Of a DNA stretch of 64,000 nucleotides, positions 9,330-22,391 are shown in pieces. How positions within the stretch are numbered: position 1 is the first letter of the stretch; every line of letters starts with the position of its first letter. A program made the translations under genes and the position numbers. This DNA comes from Pinus tabuliformis (taxonomy: Eukaryota > Streptophyta > Pinopsida > Pinales > Pinaceae), in the NCBI GenBank assembly GCA_031772625.1, contig CM062813.1, positions 768,862,720-768,926,719 on the forward strand, given 5' to 3'. A model generated the notes under the pieces. The model had not been told where the DNA came from, ran no database searches, and saw only the letters and a program-made list of their open reading frames with translations.

Positions 9330-11447
9330 TGTAACATCTCCTCTCACATCTACCCAAGTAACCAACCAACTGGGTTAAACATGTGACGAGATGCTACTAT
9401 GATTGGATTCGACCTCCTATGTGACCTTAAAGAAGTGGAATCGACAGAACACATCAACTAACCTATACACATCAGCAACAGAAACCTCAAGAGACATGTC
9501 AGCCACTCAGACATCCTATCCCCGGGTCCCACTGATGTTATTGACATATTAAGCCTCAGTTGCTCTCATGATATAGGCATGACAATATCCAGAAACCCAA
9601 AGTTGCTCTCACAAACTTGCCAGCCAGCGTCCAGAGACTTAATTTTCCAGTGTTATGTCAGCGACCCTGAGATTTGAGACACTTTTTCAGGCCCACAGTC
9701 CAGGTCACTGGCCCTAATGGAATGGTAGCTAAAGATTAATCAAAGAAAAGGGAAACAATGATGCAAAAACAATGACCTCTACTAGCCATGTCAAGCATTT
9801 TGTCAAACATATCATCAACATGTAACCTACAAGTGTAAACAACAGAATTAAGTGTAGGGATCTCATACTTATGTGAAAATCGCTATGAACCATTGTTCCC
9901 TCATGTCATTTGAAAAATTATCGTCTATTAGGCCATAGATTCATTATCCATTAATTTACAAGTAAAAACATGTTGAGAGCTATATATAGTTGTTGTCATA
10001 AAACACACATATAACCAGCATAATAACAACACAAATACTCATGAAAGTACAACCATATGGACCACATATAATCCATCAAAATTCTCATAGAAATACAAGG
10101 AGAAATAAACATTCATTAATGACACAAAAACCAGACTCGAGATGGGACTTCCATGTTCCACCTGACCATAGAATGGTTGAGCCAAATCTCTCTTCATCCA
10201 TTCACCCTCATGCCATAGTCCAAGCATAAGTTTGGGACTCAAACCAAAATAACCAACAAGGGCATACCGAGGCTAAACCACCTCATCCTCATCAATAAAA
10301 ACCAGGCTTTACCGTAATCCATACCGGATCACTAGGCCAACACAATGAACACATCATAACAGGCTTTACCATGATCTCCACTCAATCACTAGGTCAAACA
10401 AGCATGGATGCCACATGATTTCTACACCTACACAATGAGGAATTTTCCTGTCTCCTAGTCTCTCAGGCTTTACCACAATCCAAACCCTGATCACTAGGCT
10501 CTAAACTGATACCCACTCTCCAGGTATTACCACATATCCCAAACTTGGGTTTACAAGGCCCAACAAAGAGCAAACCACCTCTTCACTTTACCACATATCC
10601 TACCATTCACCGACAAGGATTCCTAGGCCCACTGAGGCAGAAAAATCCTGGATTTATTGTAACCCACAGTCTGTCTCAGGGGTCACTAGGCCAGTGCCTT
10701 TACTGTGATCCACAGTTTGGTTCAGGGACCACTAGGCCATGTGCTCTATCATTCAGAGATCCACCTCACTCAGCTTCGAATCCATCCAAAAATCCATATC
10801 AACCAAAACATGAGAATCTCATCACACCATGGCTATCCCGAAATGGAAAGGCTAGGCTGAAAACAGAGTTACACCTAGCAAAACCCATTCCATAACAACA
10901 GAAGAACCACATGCAATACCATGCATACCAAATCTAGCAAGGAAATCACATATGCAAAGAGATACATGCAGAGAACCATGTAGTAGCTGCTTGATCCTGC
11001 TCTTCCTTGCTTGCTCCTTCCTTCTTCTTGCCTTCTTTACCTTTCTTAATCCCATGCATAACCATAGAAAAATCTTGAGCCAAGAGCTTGCACTGACTAA
11101 GAAGCTTGCCAACTAATCCTCAGAAGCCTTTTTATTAATGAGGCCTTTATTTTCTTCATTTTCCATTATTTTCCTTCAATTTCCTACTCACTTGCAAGTG
11201 ACATGCAACCTGTGACCTTTCACCTCCCTTTTCTCCTAATTTCCTTTATTTTCATAAATAAAATCCTAATTAATGCCTTATGCCTTTCCAAAGCCTTATC
11301 CATTTCCTTTGTTAATTTCCTTATCCATAATAAACCGAATCAACACCCACTAGGATGTTTCTTGCCCAACATTCAGCTTGGAATACATGTCCCATCAACC
11401 GTGGTCTTATATATTTTTACATGAGTTTTTTAGCGAGGGTTGTTACA
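9330..11447 (-). repeat. 2.1-kb LTR (5' LTR of a minus-strand element)
   Basis: Read on the minus strand, the LTR starts TGTAACAACC at 11447 and ends GTTACA at 9330. It therefore has TG...CA ends and a 6-bp terminal inverted repeat TGTAAC/GTTACA. The primer binding site follows three bases later. Its partner LTR is not in the window, so the far end of the element has been lost near 5685. On its right side it abuts the middle of a gypsy gag, whose first half is missing. No reading frame in it resembles a protein. Confidence 0.8.
10301..10745. repeat. Degenerate tandem repeats inside the LTR
   Basis: About seven diverged units share the core CTTTACC-n-TGATC-n-CACTAGGCC: near 10303, 10362, 10467, 10522, 10586, 10652 and 10700. 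Unit length varies from about 45 to 100 bp. They are far apart in sequence, so the array is old. Confidence 0.6.
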
Positions 11448-11477
11448 AACATGCTATGATAGGGAAGGGACCAAGAC

Positions 11478-12035
11478 GTGCTAGAGTTCACAAATATTTT
11501 TGATACCCTTCACACAAAATTGGGTATCAAATATTTTGAGAGAAATTTGGTATTCAAGTACCACGACTGTCTACACAAGTACATCCAAGATGAGATGGAG
11601 TTTCTGGACATCTCCTCGCTTGGTGCCACCTATTCATACGCTGACAATATTGAGCAGGAATTTAAACAAAAGAAATGAGAATTTTGACCTACGAATATGA
11701 AGGAAGGGAAAGGTGTCACCAAATTGCAGAATAATGAACAAAGCCAAGGTGGGGCAACCCAGGAAAACACCTCAAAGCCAAAATCAAAGAAAAAGACCTC
11801 GAAGACAAAGAAGGGCATAGGGAAATGGTGTGAGTTCCATAAGAGGCCCACTCATAGCACAACTGTGTGTCGAGCCAAGAAGTCACTAGTGGCTGAGATG
11901 AAAGCTTCCAAATCAGATGCATGTTCTGACTTTGAGTTAGAACTCAACAAGGGGAATGACAAAGGGAAGAAAATTATTGATACAGATCTCAGTGCCATAT
12001 TTTCCAATACCAAGCTCCAAAAGATTGAGCCCTAA
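11478..12035 (+). pseudogene. Gypsy Gag C-terminal part (broken)
   Basis: The frame 11478-11678 holds the end of a Gag capsid (FDTLHTKLGIKYFERN, IQDEMEFLDI). The frame 11697-12035 continues with a Lys-rich stretch and a zinc-finger-like WCEFHKRPTHSTTVCRAKK (Cys, His, His, Cys). A frameshift lies between them around 11675-11700. The first half of Gag is missing because the minus-strand LTR borders the element here. Confidence 0.8.
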
Positions 12036-12061
12036 CATCCAGAGGGCAGGGAGAAGCTCTT

Positions 12062-12482
12062 TGACTCACAGATGTGGCTGAAGGGTTCTCCGCTCCAGTT
12101 CATTGTCGAAAGAGGAAGCCAAAAGAACCTCATTTCAGCAGAGGTCATGGAGCATTTGGGCCTAAAAACCACACCACACCTGTAGTCATACACCATCAGG
12201 TGAATTCACCAAGGATGAGATCTCTACATCAGCCAATAGTTCCACCTTCCCTATAGCATCAAGCCCTTCACAGATGAGGTATTGTGTGACGTTTCTCCTC
12301 TTTATGTTTGTGATGTATTATTAGGTCAACCATGCTTATGGAAGCGCCATGCTTTGTATGAGTCTAGGCATCTCATTGTTAATTTTTATTTGGGAAACAA
12401 GCTATACAAGATACCGAGGGTAGCACCACCTATCGCCATCTCTTTCATCTCTATGAAGCAATGTAGTAAGATGATTTCCTAG
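12062..12482 (+). pseudogene. Gypsy aspartic protease (inactive)
   Basis: SPLQFIVERGSQKNLISAEV marks the active-site region, but the catalytic Asp-Ser-Gly is Glu-Arg-Gly. Several stops follow near 12184-12255. The end of the domain (DVSPLYVCDVLLGQPCLW) is readable at 12282-12350. This copy cannot cleave a polyprotein. Confidence 0.75.
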
Positions 12483-12689
12483 ATCGGGAAATGTGTCTTC
12501 CTTATTATTTTACCTTAGGGAAATAATAAGGCTATGGCCACATACGTGGGCTATAGATAGGGCTCCTCCACACTGTAGCATCAGATGGACAAGGTCATGG
12601 AGGAGTATAGGGATATCTTCACCTCACCCACATGGATACCCCTACACTGACAAGTCAAACATTGCATCAATCTGACCTCGGGCGTGCCA

Positions 12690-13330
12690 CTACCTAATGG
12701 GTTGATATATTGATGCTTTGTTCTAGAGAACGATGAAATCAAGAGGCATATTTAGGATTTTTTGCAAAAATGGCACATCAAGCCGAGTTCATCACCCTGT
12801 GGGAGCTCGACCATGTTGGTACAAAAGAAGGATGGGACCTGGAGACTTTGTATTGACTATCAGGCATTGAATAATATCATTATCCGGAATAGGTATCCAA
12901 TCCCACGGATTGATGACCTTATGGACCACCTCAAGGGGGCCAAATATTTCAACAAGATTTACTTGAAGTCTGGTTATCACCAAGTGCCAATGGAACCCTC
13001 TGATGTGTGGAAGACTACCTTCAAATCCAAGGAGGGCCTTTTCGAATGGTTGGTCATGCCTTTCAAATCGATGAATGCCCCCTCAACCATCATGAGGTTG
13101 ATGGACACCATCTTATGGCCCTTCACCAATTCACTCATGGTAGTGTATTTGGATGACATCCTGATCTTCAACAAAAGTTTGGAAGAGAACCTCCACCATA
13201 CTCGACAGGTCCTCCAAATCTTGTGACAACACAAATTATGTGCCAATCTAGAGAAATGCACTTTTGGTATGACCCAGGTTCAATATCTAGGGTACATCAT
13301 TGATGAGAGAGGTGTGCATGTGGACCCAAC
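12690..13330 (+). pseudogene. Gypsy reverse transcriptase (broken)
   Basis: Open from 12762 to 13226. It contains SPCGSSTMLVQKKDGTWRLC, RYPIPRIDDLMD, and YLDDILIF with both catalytic Asp of the YLDD box near 13147. The first catalytic Asp, normally in KIDLKSGYHQ, is Tyr here (NKIYLKSGYHQ, about 12955-12985), which would abolish activity. A TGA at 13224 and further indels follow into the thumb region. Confidence 0.85.
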
Positions 13331-13499
13331 CAAGATATAAGTTATTTGAGATCGGCCAGTCGCAACCACTCCAATAGAGCTTCACATATTTTTCAGTCTT
13401 CCCAATTTCTACCACAAGTTCGTGTTGGGGTACTCTCATATCACTTGGCCTTTGAGTTAAGTCATCAAGGGTGGAGCGAAAGAAAAATTATTTTGGTAT

Positions 13500-13930
13500 G
13501 AATCCCAATAGAATGAATTTTTCAAGTTGAAGCATCGTCTCTTCTCTACACCAGTGCTCATGTTACCAGACCTACAACAATCATTTGAGATTAAGACATA
13601 TGCCTCACTATGATATTGGTGTAGTTCTTACTCAACAAGGGCATCCAGTGGCATATCACAGTGAGACACTTTCAGAAACAGTCTAAAAGTATCCCACCTA
13701 TGACAAAGAGATGTATTCCATTGTGCATGCTTGTCGACAATGGAAGCATTACATTATGAGGAAGGAAATGTTCATCCACACATACCAATGACCCTTACAG
13801 TTCATACAGGCACAAGGAAAGTTGTCGAATGATTGCCATAAAAAATGGTCGACATACCTACAATAGTTCCATTTAAAAATTAAGTACAAGAATGGTAGCA
13901 CCAATAATGTTACAGACTGCCTCAGCTGAC
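13500..13930 (+). pseudogene. Gypsy RNase H (broken)
   Basis: Readable pieces include VVLTQQGHPVAYHSETLSE, with frameshifts around 13605, then YDKEMYSIVHACRQWKHYI, followed by a TDH region changed beyond recognition. The usual DASD start is degraded. The stretch follows RT directly, in the Ty3/gypsy order. Confidence 0.7.
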
Positions 13931-14049
13931 CTTCGGTCATCGTGTTGACCACTATTCTCAACCTTGTGGACATGAGACTTCAGGGTGGCTACATCTTTAC
14001 AAGAGCGATCCAAAATTTGGCAACACATACCAGATGTTCTTGAAAGGAA

Positions 14050-15240
14050 AGAAAGTTCTTAATTTTCACCTCTAGGGTGCACTGTTATGCCACTTGGGAC
14101 ACCTTTGTGTTCCTTCAAGCGATTTTGCCAAGATGATTTGGGAGATGCACTACAGTTGGGTCGCACGACATTTCAAAGTATAGAAAGTAGTGGCATTGTT
14201 GCAAAAGTATTTTTATTGGTCAAACCTTCAACAGGATGTTAGGAAGTACATCAGATCCTGCATTGTCTATGCCATTTCCAAAATGACCATCAAGAATTAA
14301 GTCTTATATACTCCTCTGTCTACTCCTAGTCAACCTCGGGAATCCATCTCCATGGATTACATGTGGGGCCTTCCTTATATTAGGCATGGAAACAAATGTG
14401 TTTTCATGGTCATTAACAGATTCCCTGAGATGGCCATTCTGGTGGCCTGCAAGAAAAGTATCACAGCAGAAGCCACTGCTAAGCTCTTCTTTGAATGAGT
14501 GTAGGTACACTTTGGTATCCCTCAGTCCATTATCTCAAAGAGGGACGACAATTTCCTTAGTACATTTTGGTCAAGCCTCTGGTTGATGTTGGATACCAAG
14601 CTCACTATGTTCACAACCTTCCACCCCCAAACTGATGGCCAAATAGAGGTCGTCAACAAGATGATCGTGCACATTTAGTGCATGTATAAATTGAAGCATC
14701 CACGCACATGGGATGAAATTCTCCCCTATGTCTAGCACAATTACAACAAAGATATCCATATCTCAACTAGCCACAACCCCTTTCAAGTGGGATTTGGATT
14801 CCAACCACTATGTCCCATTGATGTGGCTATACCATTTGCAGCTGCTCAGGTAGATTTGACTCATGTCTAGGCTGAAGCTGACAGGGCTAACAGCTTCATT
14901 AAGTGCATTCAACACATATTCCAGTAGTTTCATGACATATTGGACAGAGCTAATGCTAAGTACAATCAATGTCATGATCAGTATCAGGTGCCACACAAGT
15001 TCCAAGTGGGCGACAAAGTTTGGTTACATTTGTAGAAGGATCGTCTAGCTGGGGCCCACCGTAAGCTTCACCTGCTCCAATATGGGCCTTACACCATCAC
15101 TAAGACTATGGGAGATAATTATTTTCAGCTCAACATTCCCCCATTTGTTGGCCTGCACCTAGTATTCAATGTGGACCGCCTTCGGCCATATTTTCAACCA
15201 TTACTGGACACATCAGACATTGCAAAATAGATCACACCAA
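14050..15240 (+). pseudogene. Gypsy integrase (broken)
   Basis: Scattered over the plus frames are the H2C2-like region (about 14095-14280), ESISMDYMWGLP (first Asp), an ISKRDDNF segment where the usual second catalytic Asp position is Lys, and TTFHPQTDGQIEVVNKM with the Glu. Further on, KFQVGDKVWLHL and GPYTITK mark the C-terminal domain. At least eight stops interrupt it. Confidence 0.8.
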
Positions 15241-15450
15241 CAAAGGTAAACCCAATCTACATGGAATAGGCCACAATAGATCAAATCATGGACATGCATA
15301 TCAAGAACACTCACCAAGAGAAGATACAATTTTATTGGGTTGTCAAAGCTGGCCAACTCCTACACCAAGGCAAGTGGCACTAGCGACCAACTTGAGCAGA
15401 AGTTTCCCCATCTCATGGAGGCACTCAACGCAATGGGGAAAATTGTTTCC
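15241..15450 (+). pseudogene. Chromodomain-like C-terminus of gypsy integrase
   Basis: After the integrase, the frame reads PTKVNPIYME and then IQFYWVVKAGQLLHQGKW, which resembles the chromodomain-like tail of plant chromoviruses (YRVKW-like core and a following helix). It ends around 15450. Assignment rests on pattern memory only. Confidence 0.5.
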
Positions 15451-15454
15451 TAAG

Positions 15455-16030
15455 AATGAAGGACTTGTCCAGGTGGATTTTAGTGACCACCCGCCTATTC
15501 CACTTGGACCTCGACCATTGTTTCTTTTCATTTTCCTTAATTGTAATTCAACTTACTATTTTTGGCAGTTTTTCGGGTCCTAAACTTCCAAAATCATTTT
15601 GAGGGACTGGAATACTTTTTTAGGGAAAATGGAGAGTCTAGAAAAGCATTAAACTAGTTTTCTAGACTTTTTTCAACTTCCTCTTTGAGATCTTCGAAAT
15701 GAGGTATTATGATAGTCAAACCGAGATCATATGCCAAAGTTACAGCCCTGCGAAGTTGACATTCCAACATACCCCGACGGGGCCCACAAGCTTTTGCTGC
15801 TTCATCTCCTAGGGTTAGGTTTTTGGATCTTTGGGGTTTCTCATTGTGTCACAATGATAAAATGGCCACCAAGCCTCATTGTAACACAGTTCACAGGAAT
15901 GTAGCCACCACATCTCTTCTCAGAGATAAGCTACCATTGCCTGAGCTATTTTATTTCCATTCTATATGTAAGAATATTTTAGTTCTTTGATATTAATGAA
16001 ATAAAGTTTTATATATGCTGCATCTCAGTG
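15455..16030 (+). repeat. Probable 3' LTR of the gypsy relic (limits uncertain)
   Basis: Noncoding sequence following the integrase frame with an AATAAA word at 16000-16005 and an AT-rich end. No partner LTR is present for confirmation because the 5' end of the element is lost. Confidence 0.4.
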
Positions 16031-19000
16031 TTTATGTTTTTATATGTATTCTATTGCATTCCTATATAATTTTGGATCATTATTGTGGCCTTAAATCGAT
16101 TGATGCCTTGTTTCCAACTTAAAGAGATTTACCTTAAAGGTTGTAGATTTATTCTTCTAGAGGTGCGAGTTATTGTCTAACAGGAAACATGTTTGTATAC
16201 CTAGTGTGATTCCCAGAAGTTCACGCAAAGAAGAAATGGGTTACTAGACTTAAGGCAACACTCCAACAAGTTGTAGCGGGCTATAAGAGGGTCGTAATAC
16301 CAATCACTAAATTCTTATGCATGGAGTTGAGCTCAAAACTCTATCAGTGCCTATGTTCATGGGTTATTAAAGGAACGAGTTTCTCTAATCTATTTCCTAG
16401 AATGAATTGTTTATTTTCTGAGTATGTATATGTGTATCAGAGTTGAATTTTGTTGTTGTAACAAGGAGTCTTTGTAGTGTTCTTTCCAAAGATTACTCCA
16501 TCCTGCTAAAGAATACATTGTTGGAGCTGACTAAGATTCATATATATTTATATGGCTTCTAAATATACTAGATATTAAATTATTGCAATACACTTCCTCT
16601 AGTTTCACTATATTCGGACAACATCCTGGAGACAATAAGAGAAGGAACTAGAAGGAGATTTAGTTGGGTAGAATATAAACTAGAGTGTAGGAGAACCCCT
16701 CCAAAATTTATATAATTATCTATATGCATAGTACTTTGGAAGAGGTTGAGCAAGCTTAGGATTCATTAGTAGTTTATGATGGAAGGAATAAAATTCCAAA
16801 AGGTCCTTGTGTTGAATTGTGTATTGTAAACTGGCTGAAGGGTGGAGGGGATTGACACTCTGGAGTCCTTGTTCTAGTCAGCCATTTTGTTTTAATCCCT
16901 TGAGAAAATACCCCTCCAAGTTATGGAATCTAGCTTAGGTGTGACTAGGCAAGATCATGGTGTAGCCTCAGTCTAAGGTTGGGTGGAGAATCATAGTCCC
17001 TAACTCAGTCACCCATTTCATCTGAGGTAAGTACTTCTCATAATCGGAATGTGAAATAAACTCTAGGTTATATTCAAGGTATCAGGAATAATATTTTATA
17101 AGGAAATGTATATTGCTAATGATATTGTTTGATAGTGCAGGAATTAATTCGATGGCTATTTGGCTCTAACAAGCAACACTACATATGGAATTTTACAAGA
17201 GATTAACTATTGTATTATAATTACATGTATATAGTTATAGGTGTACCCCTATGTGATATAAGATTTTAGTTACAGGCCTGTGAGTTAAGTCTTGAAGCAT
17301 ACATAAGTACAATATGTGAGCTTGGTATGTGCATAAACTATGTCAGAAACCAGTGATTATCACAATAATAGGACAATGACGATAGCCCATGGATTATAAT
17401 GGAAACTCTGTTGAACTAATGATAGGGAGAGACATGACGAGTTGTATTGACAACCTTGTTGGGCTAGAAAGAGGTATGTGCCTTTACACTACACTTACAC
17501 ATATATAAATATATGACATGGGAATGATGGCTATCGTTCTTGGACTCCTTTATTGCTATGGTGTTTATGCCATTATTTATACCATGAGAATCATGACCAA
17601 GCACCCGTGTGATCATCTAAATTGGAAATTAATAAATTATCCTAGTGATATTTCTTGAGAAACTAAAGATGTGTATTTTAAATATAATAATAATATCATG
17701 TAAACCATGAACAATACCCCCCCCTCCCGCCCTTATACTCATAGGATGTGTACATGAGTTCAAAAGAAATCAATAGGTAGAGTAACAAACATTATTAAAA
17801 CCACTACAGGTTTGGCTTATATATATGACATTATAGTGCATATAAGTGTGAGTCTATATTGGACCTTCATATGCATAAGGAAGTAGCCTGAGAAGCATAA
17901 GCCTAGATATTCATTGCAGTGACTTTGCAGAGGTAGTAACCAAGATATGTCTTGAATACCCTATCCATAGGCCTCTCAGGAAATCGAGAGTTCATATTAT
18001 TGCGAAAATTAAGACCTTAACGTAGATGACTCTCAAATAGGAAAAGTTATATTTCAGAAAGCATGCATCATATGCTATTATGAAGGTGGAAAAGTTTGCT
18101 TCCTAGTGTGACTTTCACAGCAAGATACCTAGAGAGGTAGCTTATTTATGGATTAGTTGAATTCTAATATAGTAACTTTAGTTGTTCTTATTAATGCTCT
18201 TTTTCTATGCTAGTGCAATTTAATATACAGTGATTGAAGTTTTGGATTACTTGTTGTTAACATTTAAATGTTGGAATAACACTTGGAGATTTCCTCTTGG
18301 TCATTTTTTTCTACTGATATATTTGGTTAGCGGTTTGTATTATTTCTTAAGCACTGGTACATAATAGTTTTTAAAATGAGTTCTTAGGGTTAAACACAAT
18401 CTCAATTCTACATCATTTCACCTAAGGCACTAATTTTATTTCAAATCTAGAACATACACACAAAATTAAGCAGCACAATTGGTATTTTGCATAACATTCT
18501 TAAGTGATTGATTTATATATGTTATTCCCAAACATTTGAATCTTCATGATGGTTTTCTTAGATTTTGTGGATTAGTAATTTGATCATCCCAACTTTTGCT
18601 TAGATCCAAATATATTGAATTGAATTTGGTAACTTATGTGGTAATGATTCATGTAATAGACTGTTGGCACACTCCAACATCGATTTTGAATAGTCATAAT
18701 CTTAACCCTAGGCATTGAAGAAACTTGCTATTTGCTGTCTGTTATCATAAAATTTAAGGAACTTTACCATAAAGGTTGATCATTATTCAATAAATCATCA
18801 ATTTTTAATAAAGAAACACTTTGTTTATAGTATTGATAATTCATGTGTTGAATCGTTTGGTGCCTCAAAATCCTGAAAAATAGATTGAAAAATGAAGTCA
18901 TATCTATCTCGAACTAAGAAAATTTCAAGTTACCTTTGATCAAAAGTTTAAGGATGAGGTCCGATAGATGGAAATTTTTCATGAACTATGATTTCCCCAT

Positions 19001-19983
19001 TATCATTAATCCATAAATCATTGTTAGGTAAATCCATAGTCCATATTCAATGGTATCCATCAGGCCGCAAAAATGTGATACTTTTCATGGGCTACACGTG
19101 AAAGTGGATTTTCTTTCCAACTTCAATTTCTCACTCATAATTTCCACATGAATACACACCATACTTGAAACAATGAAAATGGATAACATCCCTCACAAAA
19201 ATTTCTCGTTAAACAATCTTGGAAATGAACATGAATGCTTTATGGTAGGCACCATAAGCACAAATTTATTTTATGTGATATGGATTGGATCATTATATTT
19301 TTTATCATCTATATCAATGCATTCAGAGTGGAAACAGTGGAGGAATCGACTCTCAGGAACATTTTTACGACCATGACCCAGTTTCGAAAATTGGGTTTTC
19401 AAAACTTTTGGGAGCGTTTTGAGGCATCAAAGAATATTTTTTGGGGGTAAAACTTTTTCGCTTTAGTGTTGCACCTTTTTTTCCTATTCTACAGACAAAT
19501 ACCTTTCCAATAACATAAGAATGGCGCCAATCAAAGTCTGTATGCAAAATTTATTCCACTTAATAGTTGACCTATGTATTTTCCCCACCATAAATCAAGA
19601 GGATGCCACATCAGCCCCATTATTCATGTAAAATGGGCTAGCCACATATTATGATGAAGAATAATATAGAAATCTATATTGTAACTTTGGTTAATGGTTG
19701 ATGTATTCAAACCTAACCACTAGTAGGCTATTAGACTGTGTTATAACCGAGCCACTAGGAGGAAAAGGAGTTCCATTATTTCGTGAGAATTTTGTTCCAT
19801 AGTTAAGAAAAAATATCCAAGAGGCATGGGAGATAGAGCACACAAAGAGGATTTTTGCATTGTACTAGCCATCCAACCACGAGCCATTCTTCTTTGTACT
19901 CATAGCCACATTTCCATTCTAAGAAAGAGAGTAGAGTGGCCTCACCTTCCATTTGGTTTTTTCTCTCGAAAGGGTTTCCCAGG
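16031..19983. other. No recognisable gene or element
   Basis: About 3.95 kb of AT-rich sequence with only short chance reading frames. A C-rich run stands at about 17718-17732. The stretch 19140-19560 holds two overlapping short frames without any familiar motif. Sequence at the right end (19826-19983) is the target into which element A inserted. It is probably old repeat debris. Confidence 0.5.
19979..19983. repeat. Target duplication of element A, left copy
   Basis: CCAGG stands directly before the LTR. The counterpart after the right LTR is CCAAG, so one base differs. Confidence 0.6.
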
Positions 19984-20209
19984 TGTTACAGATCCATTTG
20001 GGCACATCACTCCCATCATCTAGATCAGTGTTTTAGGGCTCATCAAACCCTAATTTTAGTTGCCACATGCCCTAAACAAGTCAACCTTTTGAATGCCTCC
20101 TTCCTAGACATTTTCATGGCCTAAAGACATCCTAAAATGAGCGCTAGAGGGACCATCACAGTTAGGACCATGTAAGGGTGCACTACAGAGCAGTTGAGTC
20201 CATTCCAGG

Positions 20210-20225
20210 GTGCTCTGCAGAGCAC
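20210..20225. repeat. 16-bp perfect palindrome in LTR A
   Basis: GTGCTCTGCAGAGCAC is its own reverse complement and is unchanged in the 3' LTR at 50811-50826, although neighbouring bases differ between the two LTRs. Confidence 0.85.
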
Positions 20226-20468
20226 TGAGGCCCTCTTTGACCTGCGCTGAGTGAGATTGAGTGAAATTAACATAGGGTTTTGGGAATATTCTTATCTTCT
20301 GGAGCCTTCTAGATGATTCCCAAACTTATCATCTCCTATGAGCTCAAAAATGGATGAGGAATGAGTTAAGATACATCCTATCCTCTCATCCCTTCCTCCA
20401 TGGAACTAATTCTAAGTTTGGAAGGCCATTCAATACCCTCATTGATGATAAAACCTCCACCATCTTCC

Positions 20469-20476
20469 TATAAATT
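20469..20476 (+). promoter_or_regulatory. TATA box of LTR A
   Basis: TATAAATT in the 5' LTR. The 3' LTR has TATAAATT at 51070. An AATAAA word about 200 bp further on (20668-20673) could be the polyadenylation signal. Confidence 0.55.
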
Positions 20477-21020
20477 GAGCACTCATCTAAGTGATTAGGG
20501 GCTAGACTTTGATAATTGTAAGGAGATAATGTTAGTTTGAGAATTGAAACTATTGTAAGTGTCGTTATGCTACCAGATTGTCATGCTTATGATGTAATGT
20601 GGATGGAACCAAAGATGGAGGAGTGACTTCGAATCAGGCTTCATGGTTGTAATTATTCCTTCTATTCAATAAAGTATTTTCACCTTTTTCCATATGCTTA
20701 TCTTGATATGTGATGCTTATATGTGTGAATGTATCTGATTCCATTTACTTGTAATCAATAGATCTTTTTCTTTGATCGGTTCTTTGTCTTCTGTTGATGT
20801 TTACAAGTACTTCTCAAGCGTGTTAAGTATGGGAAGGAGTGACAAGATCGATACAAAGGAGACAAGAGGAAAGCGAAAGTACAAGTAGGTCCTCTCATTC
20901 TCTTTGTCTTATCTATTGTTTATAGAGAAAAGTTAAAGTGCTTTAAATTGTTGTTCTAGATATAGCTACAGTCTAGGGAATTAGTATTTATTCGTAGGTA
21001 CCAAATTCTTCATAACAAAT

Positions 21021-21038
21021 TGGTGGCTCCACTGGGGA
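21021..21038 (+). other. Primer binding site of element A
   Basis: TGGTGGCTCCACTGGGGA follows the LTR after AAT. It differs at three positions from the site in B and C (TGGCGACTCCGCTGGGGA), which resembles the primer site typical of Tat-lineage elements. Confidence 0.85.
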
Positions 21039-22391
21039 GAAATCTTTTTTCCAAGTAGCTTATCAAATCCTAGGAAACTATAGCAGACCTTACCCCCTTT
21101 CAGTGATTGTATTTCAGTCTTGTTGAAGTGAATTTTGGTCAAAAACTATGTTAAGTTGCCTCTTGAAATGGCTTACTGTCACTAGCGCAGGCTTGTGAGG
21201 GACACAATGCACTATAGAGCACCCTTGGCTTAGGGATAGTTCTCTGAAGTGTACTGTCTCCCATTCAGGGCTGTGTTGATCCTGCATGGGTCAGTTTTCG
21301 ACCTTTGGATAGGGTTTTTCAACAAATTTCTTCTATTTGATTGCTTGTTGAATGATCAATGAATGTCATGTCTCTGAAATAAACATTGTATCTCCTTTGC
21401 TAGCCCTACTTTGAATTTATTGATTAATGTTTCTTAAATTATTTCTTTGTCATTATCGACTCATCATCAAATTTAGATTATAGTCGATTAATATTTGTTC
21501 GAAAGAAAGTGTCGTAAAAGTCTTCTTTTCCTTCGAAACAGAACTGTCGTAAAGTCTTCGTTCTTGTTAAAGATTGATTGATTGTATGTTCATTAGTTTC
21601 CTTTTCGTTCATCATAACATTAACGGAATTGAAAAGAAAAACATGTATCATGCATATTAAAGTTCTTGAATGCTTTATAGGAATAACTAGGGAAATTACA
21701 TTAGGTGTGCTCTTTGCTCTCTGTCAAAAATATGATTGATCTATCTCTACTAGCTAAGGTTTTCATTGTTCAATTGAAGGAAAAGAATTCGTATCATATT
21801 AGTTACATTCTAGGAATTGAAAACATACATCACGTGGTGAACCTTGAAAGGAAAATTGTTAAGAAGATCAACTTAAAATTCATCTGAATTAACCTAATGG
21901 AGCATGCTCCTAACGCAAAACATTTAGAGGTTCTAGACTAGAGACGTGTTCCGGTGTCGTAAAACATAGCAGTTGTTGCTAACTTGTCTGCGATACATCC
22001 CGAGTGTGATATCTCATTCCATGTATGTGAGTATATCGTGGCTCGTCCATGTACCTTCGAGTATATAGGGTGGTGTTACAGTACGTAAAGTATATGGGAA
22101 TGCTCTCATTGTGCGGTTTTGCATTAGACAACGCTAATATGGATTGGGCCTCCATGTACTTTCGGGTATATATGGGAGGAAAACACTAGGTTGCTATCCA
22201 TCCTTAGGTAACCGAGCCAGCCGCCTTGTACACTATGATACACCAAACACATCATTCAGAGATATTGCCTACCCGTACTTCTCGGTTTGTCGGGAGGTAT
22301 TATGCAGTTCACCATTTCTTGGTAAACCTTTTGCCTAGATTATCCCTATTTTTTTTTTATGTTACTTTGATTAAAATAAAATTAATTGACC
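21039..22391 (+). other. Untranslated leader of element A
   Basis: No protein-like frame. The part 21930-22335 is homologous to 44720-45000 in B (shared GAGACGTGTTCCGG, CCATCCTTAGG, GTACTTCTCGG-type words), which confirms that A and B are related. Weak complementary words lie around 21500-21560. Confidence 0.7.

Larger units (their letters stand above)
11453..16030 (+). mobile_element. Ty3/gypsy chromovirus-like relic, 5'-truncated
   Basis: The domain order is Gag C-terminus, protease, RT, RNase H, integrase and a C-terminal chromodomain-like tail, with integrase after RNase H as in Ty3/gypsy. It begins in mid-gag at the edge of the minus-strand LTR. Many stops, indels and lost catalytic residues make it a relic. 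AT-rich 3' sequence with a polyadenylation word follows. Confidence 0.85.
19984..21017 (+). repeat. Element A 5' LTR
   Basis: Starts TGTTACAGATCC and ends TTCATAACA. It matches 50585-51618 along its whole length. It includes a TATA box at 20469 and an AATAAA at 20668. Confidence 0.93.

Noticed and set aside
16031..19983. Possible host gene in the feature-poor stretch
   Set aside because: No frame above chance length, no splice-consistent series of exons and no motif could be supported.
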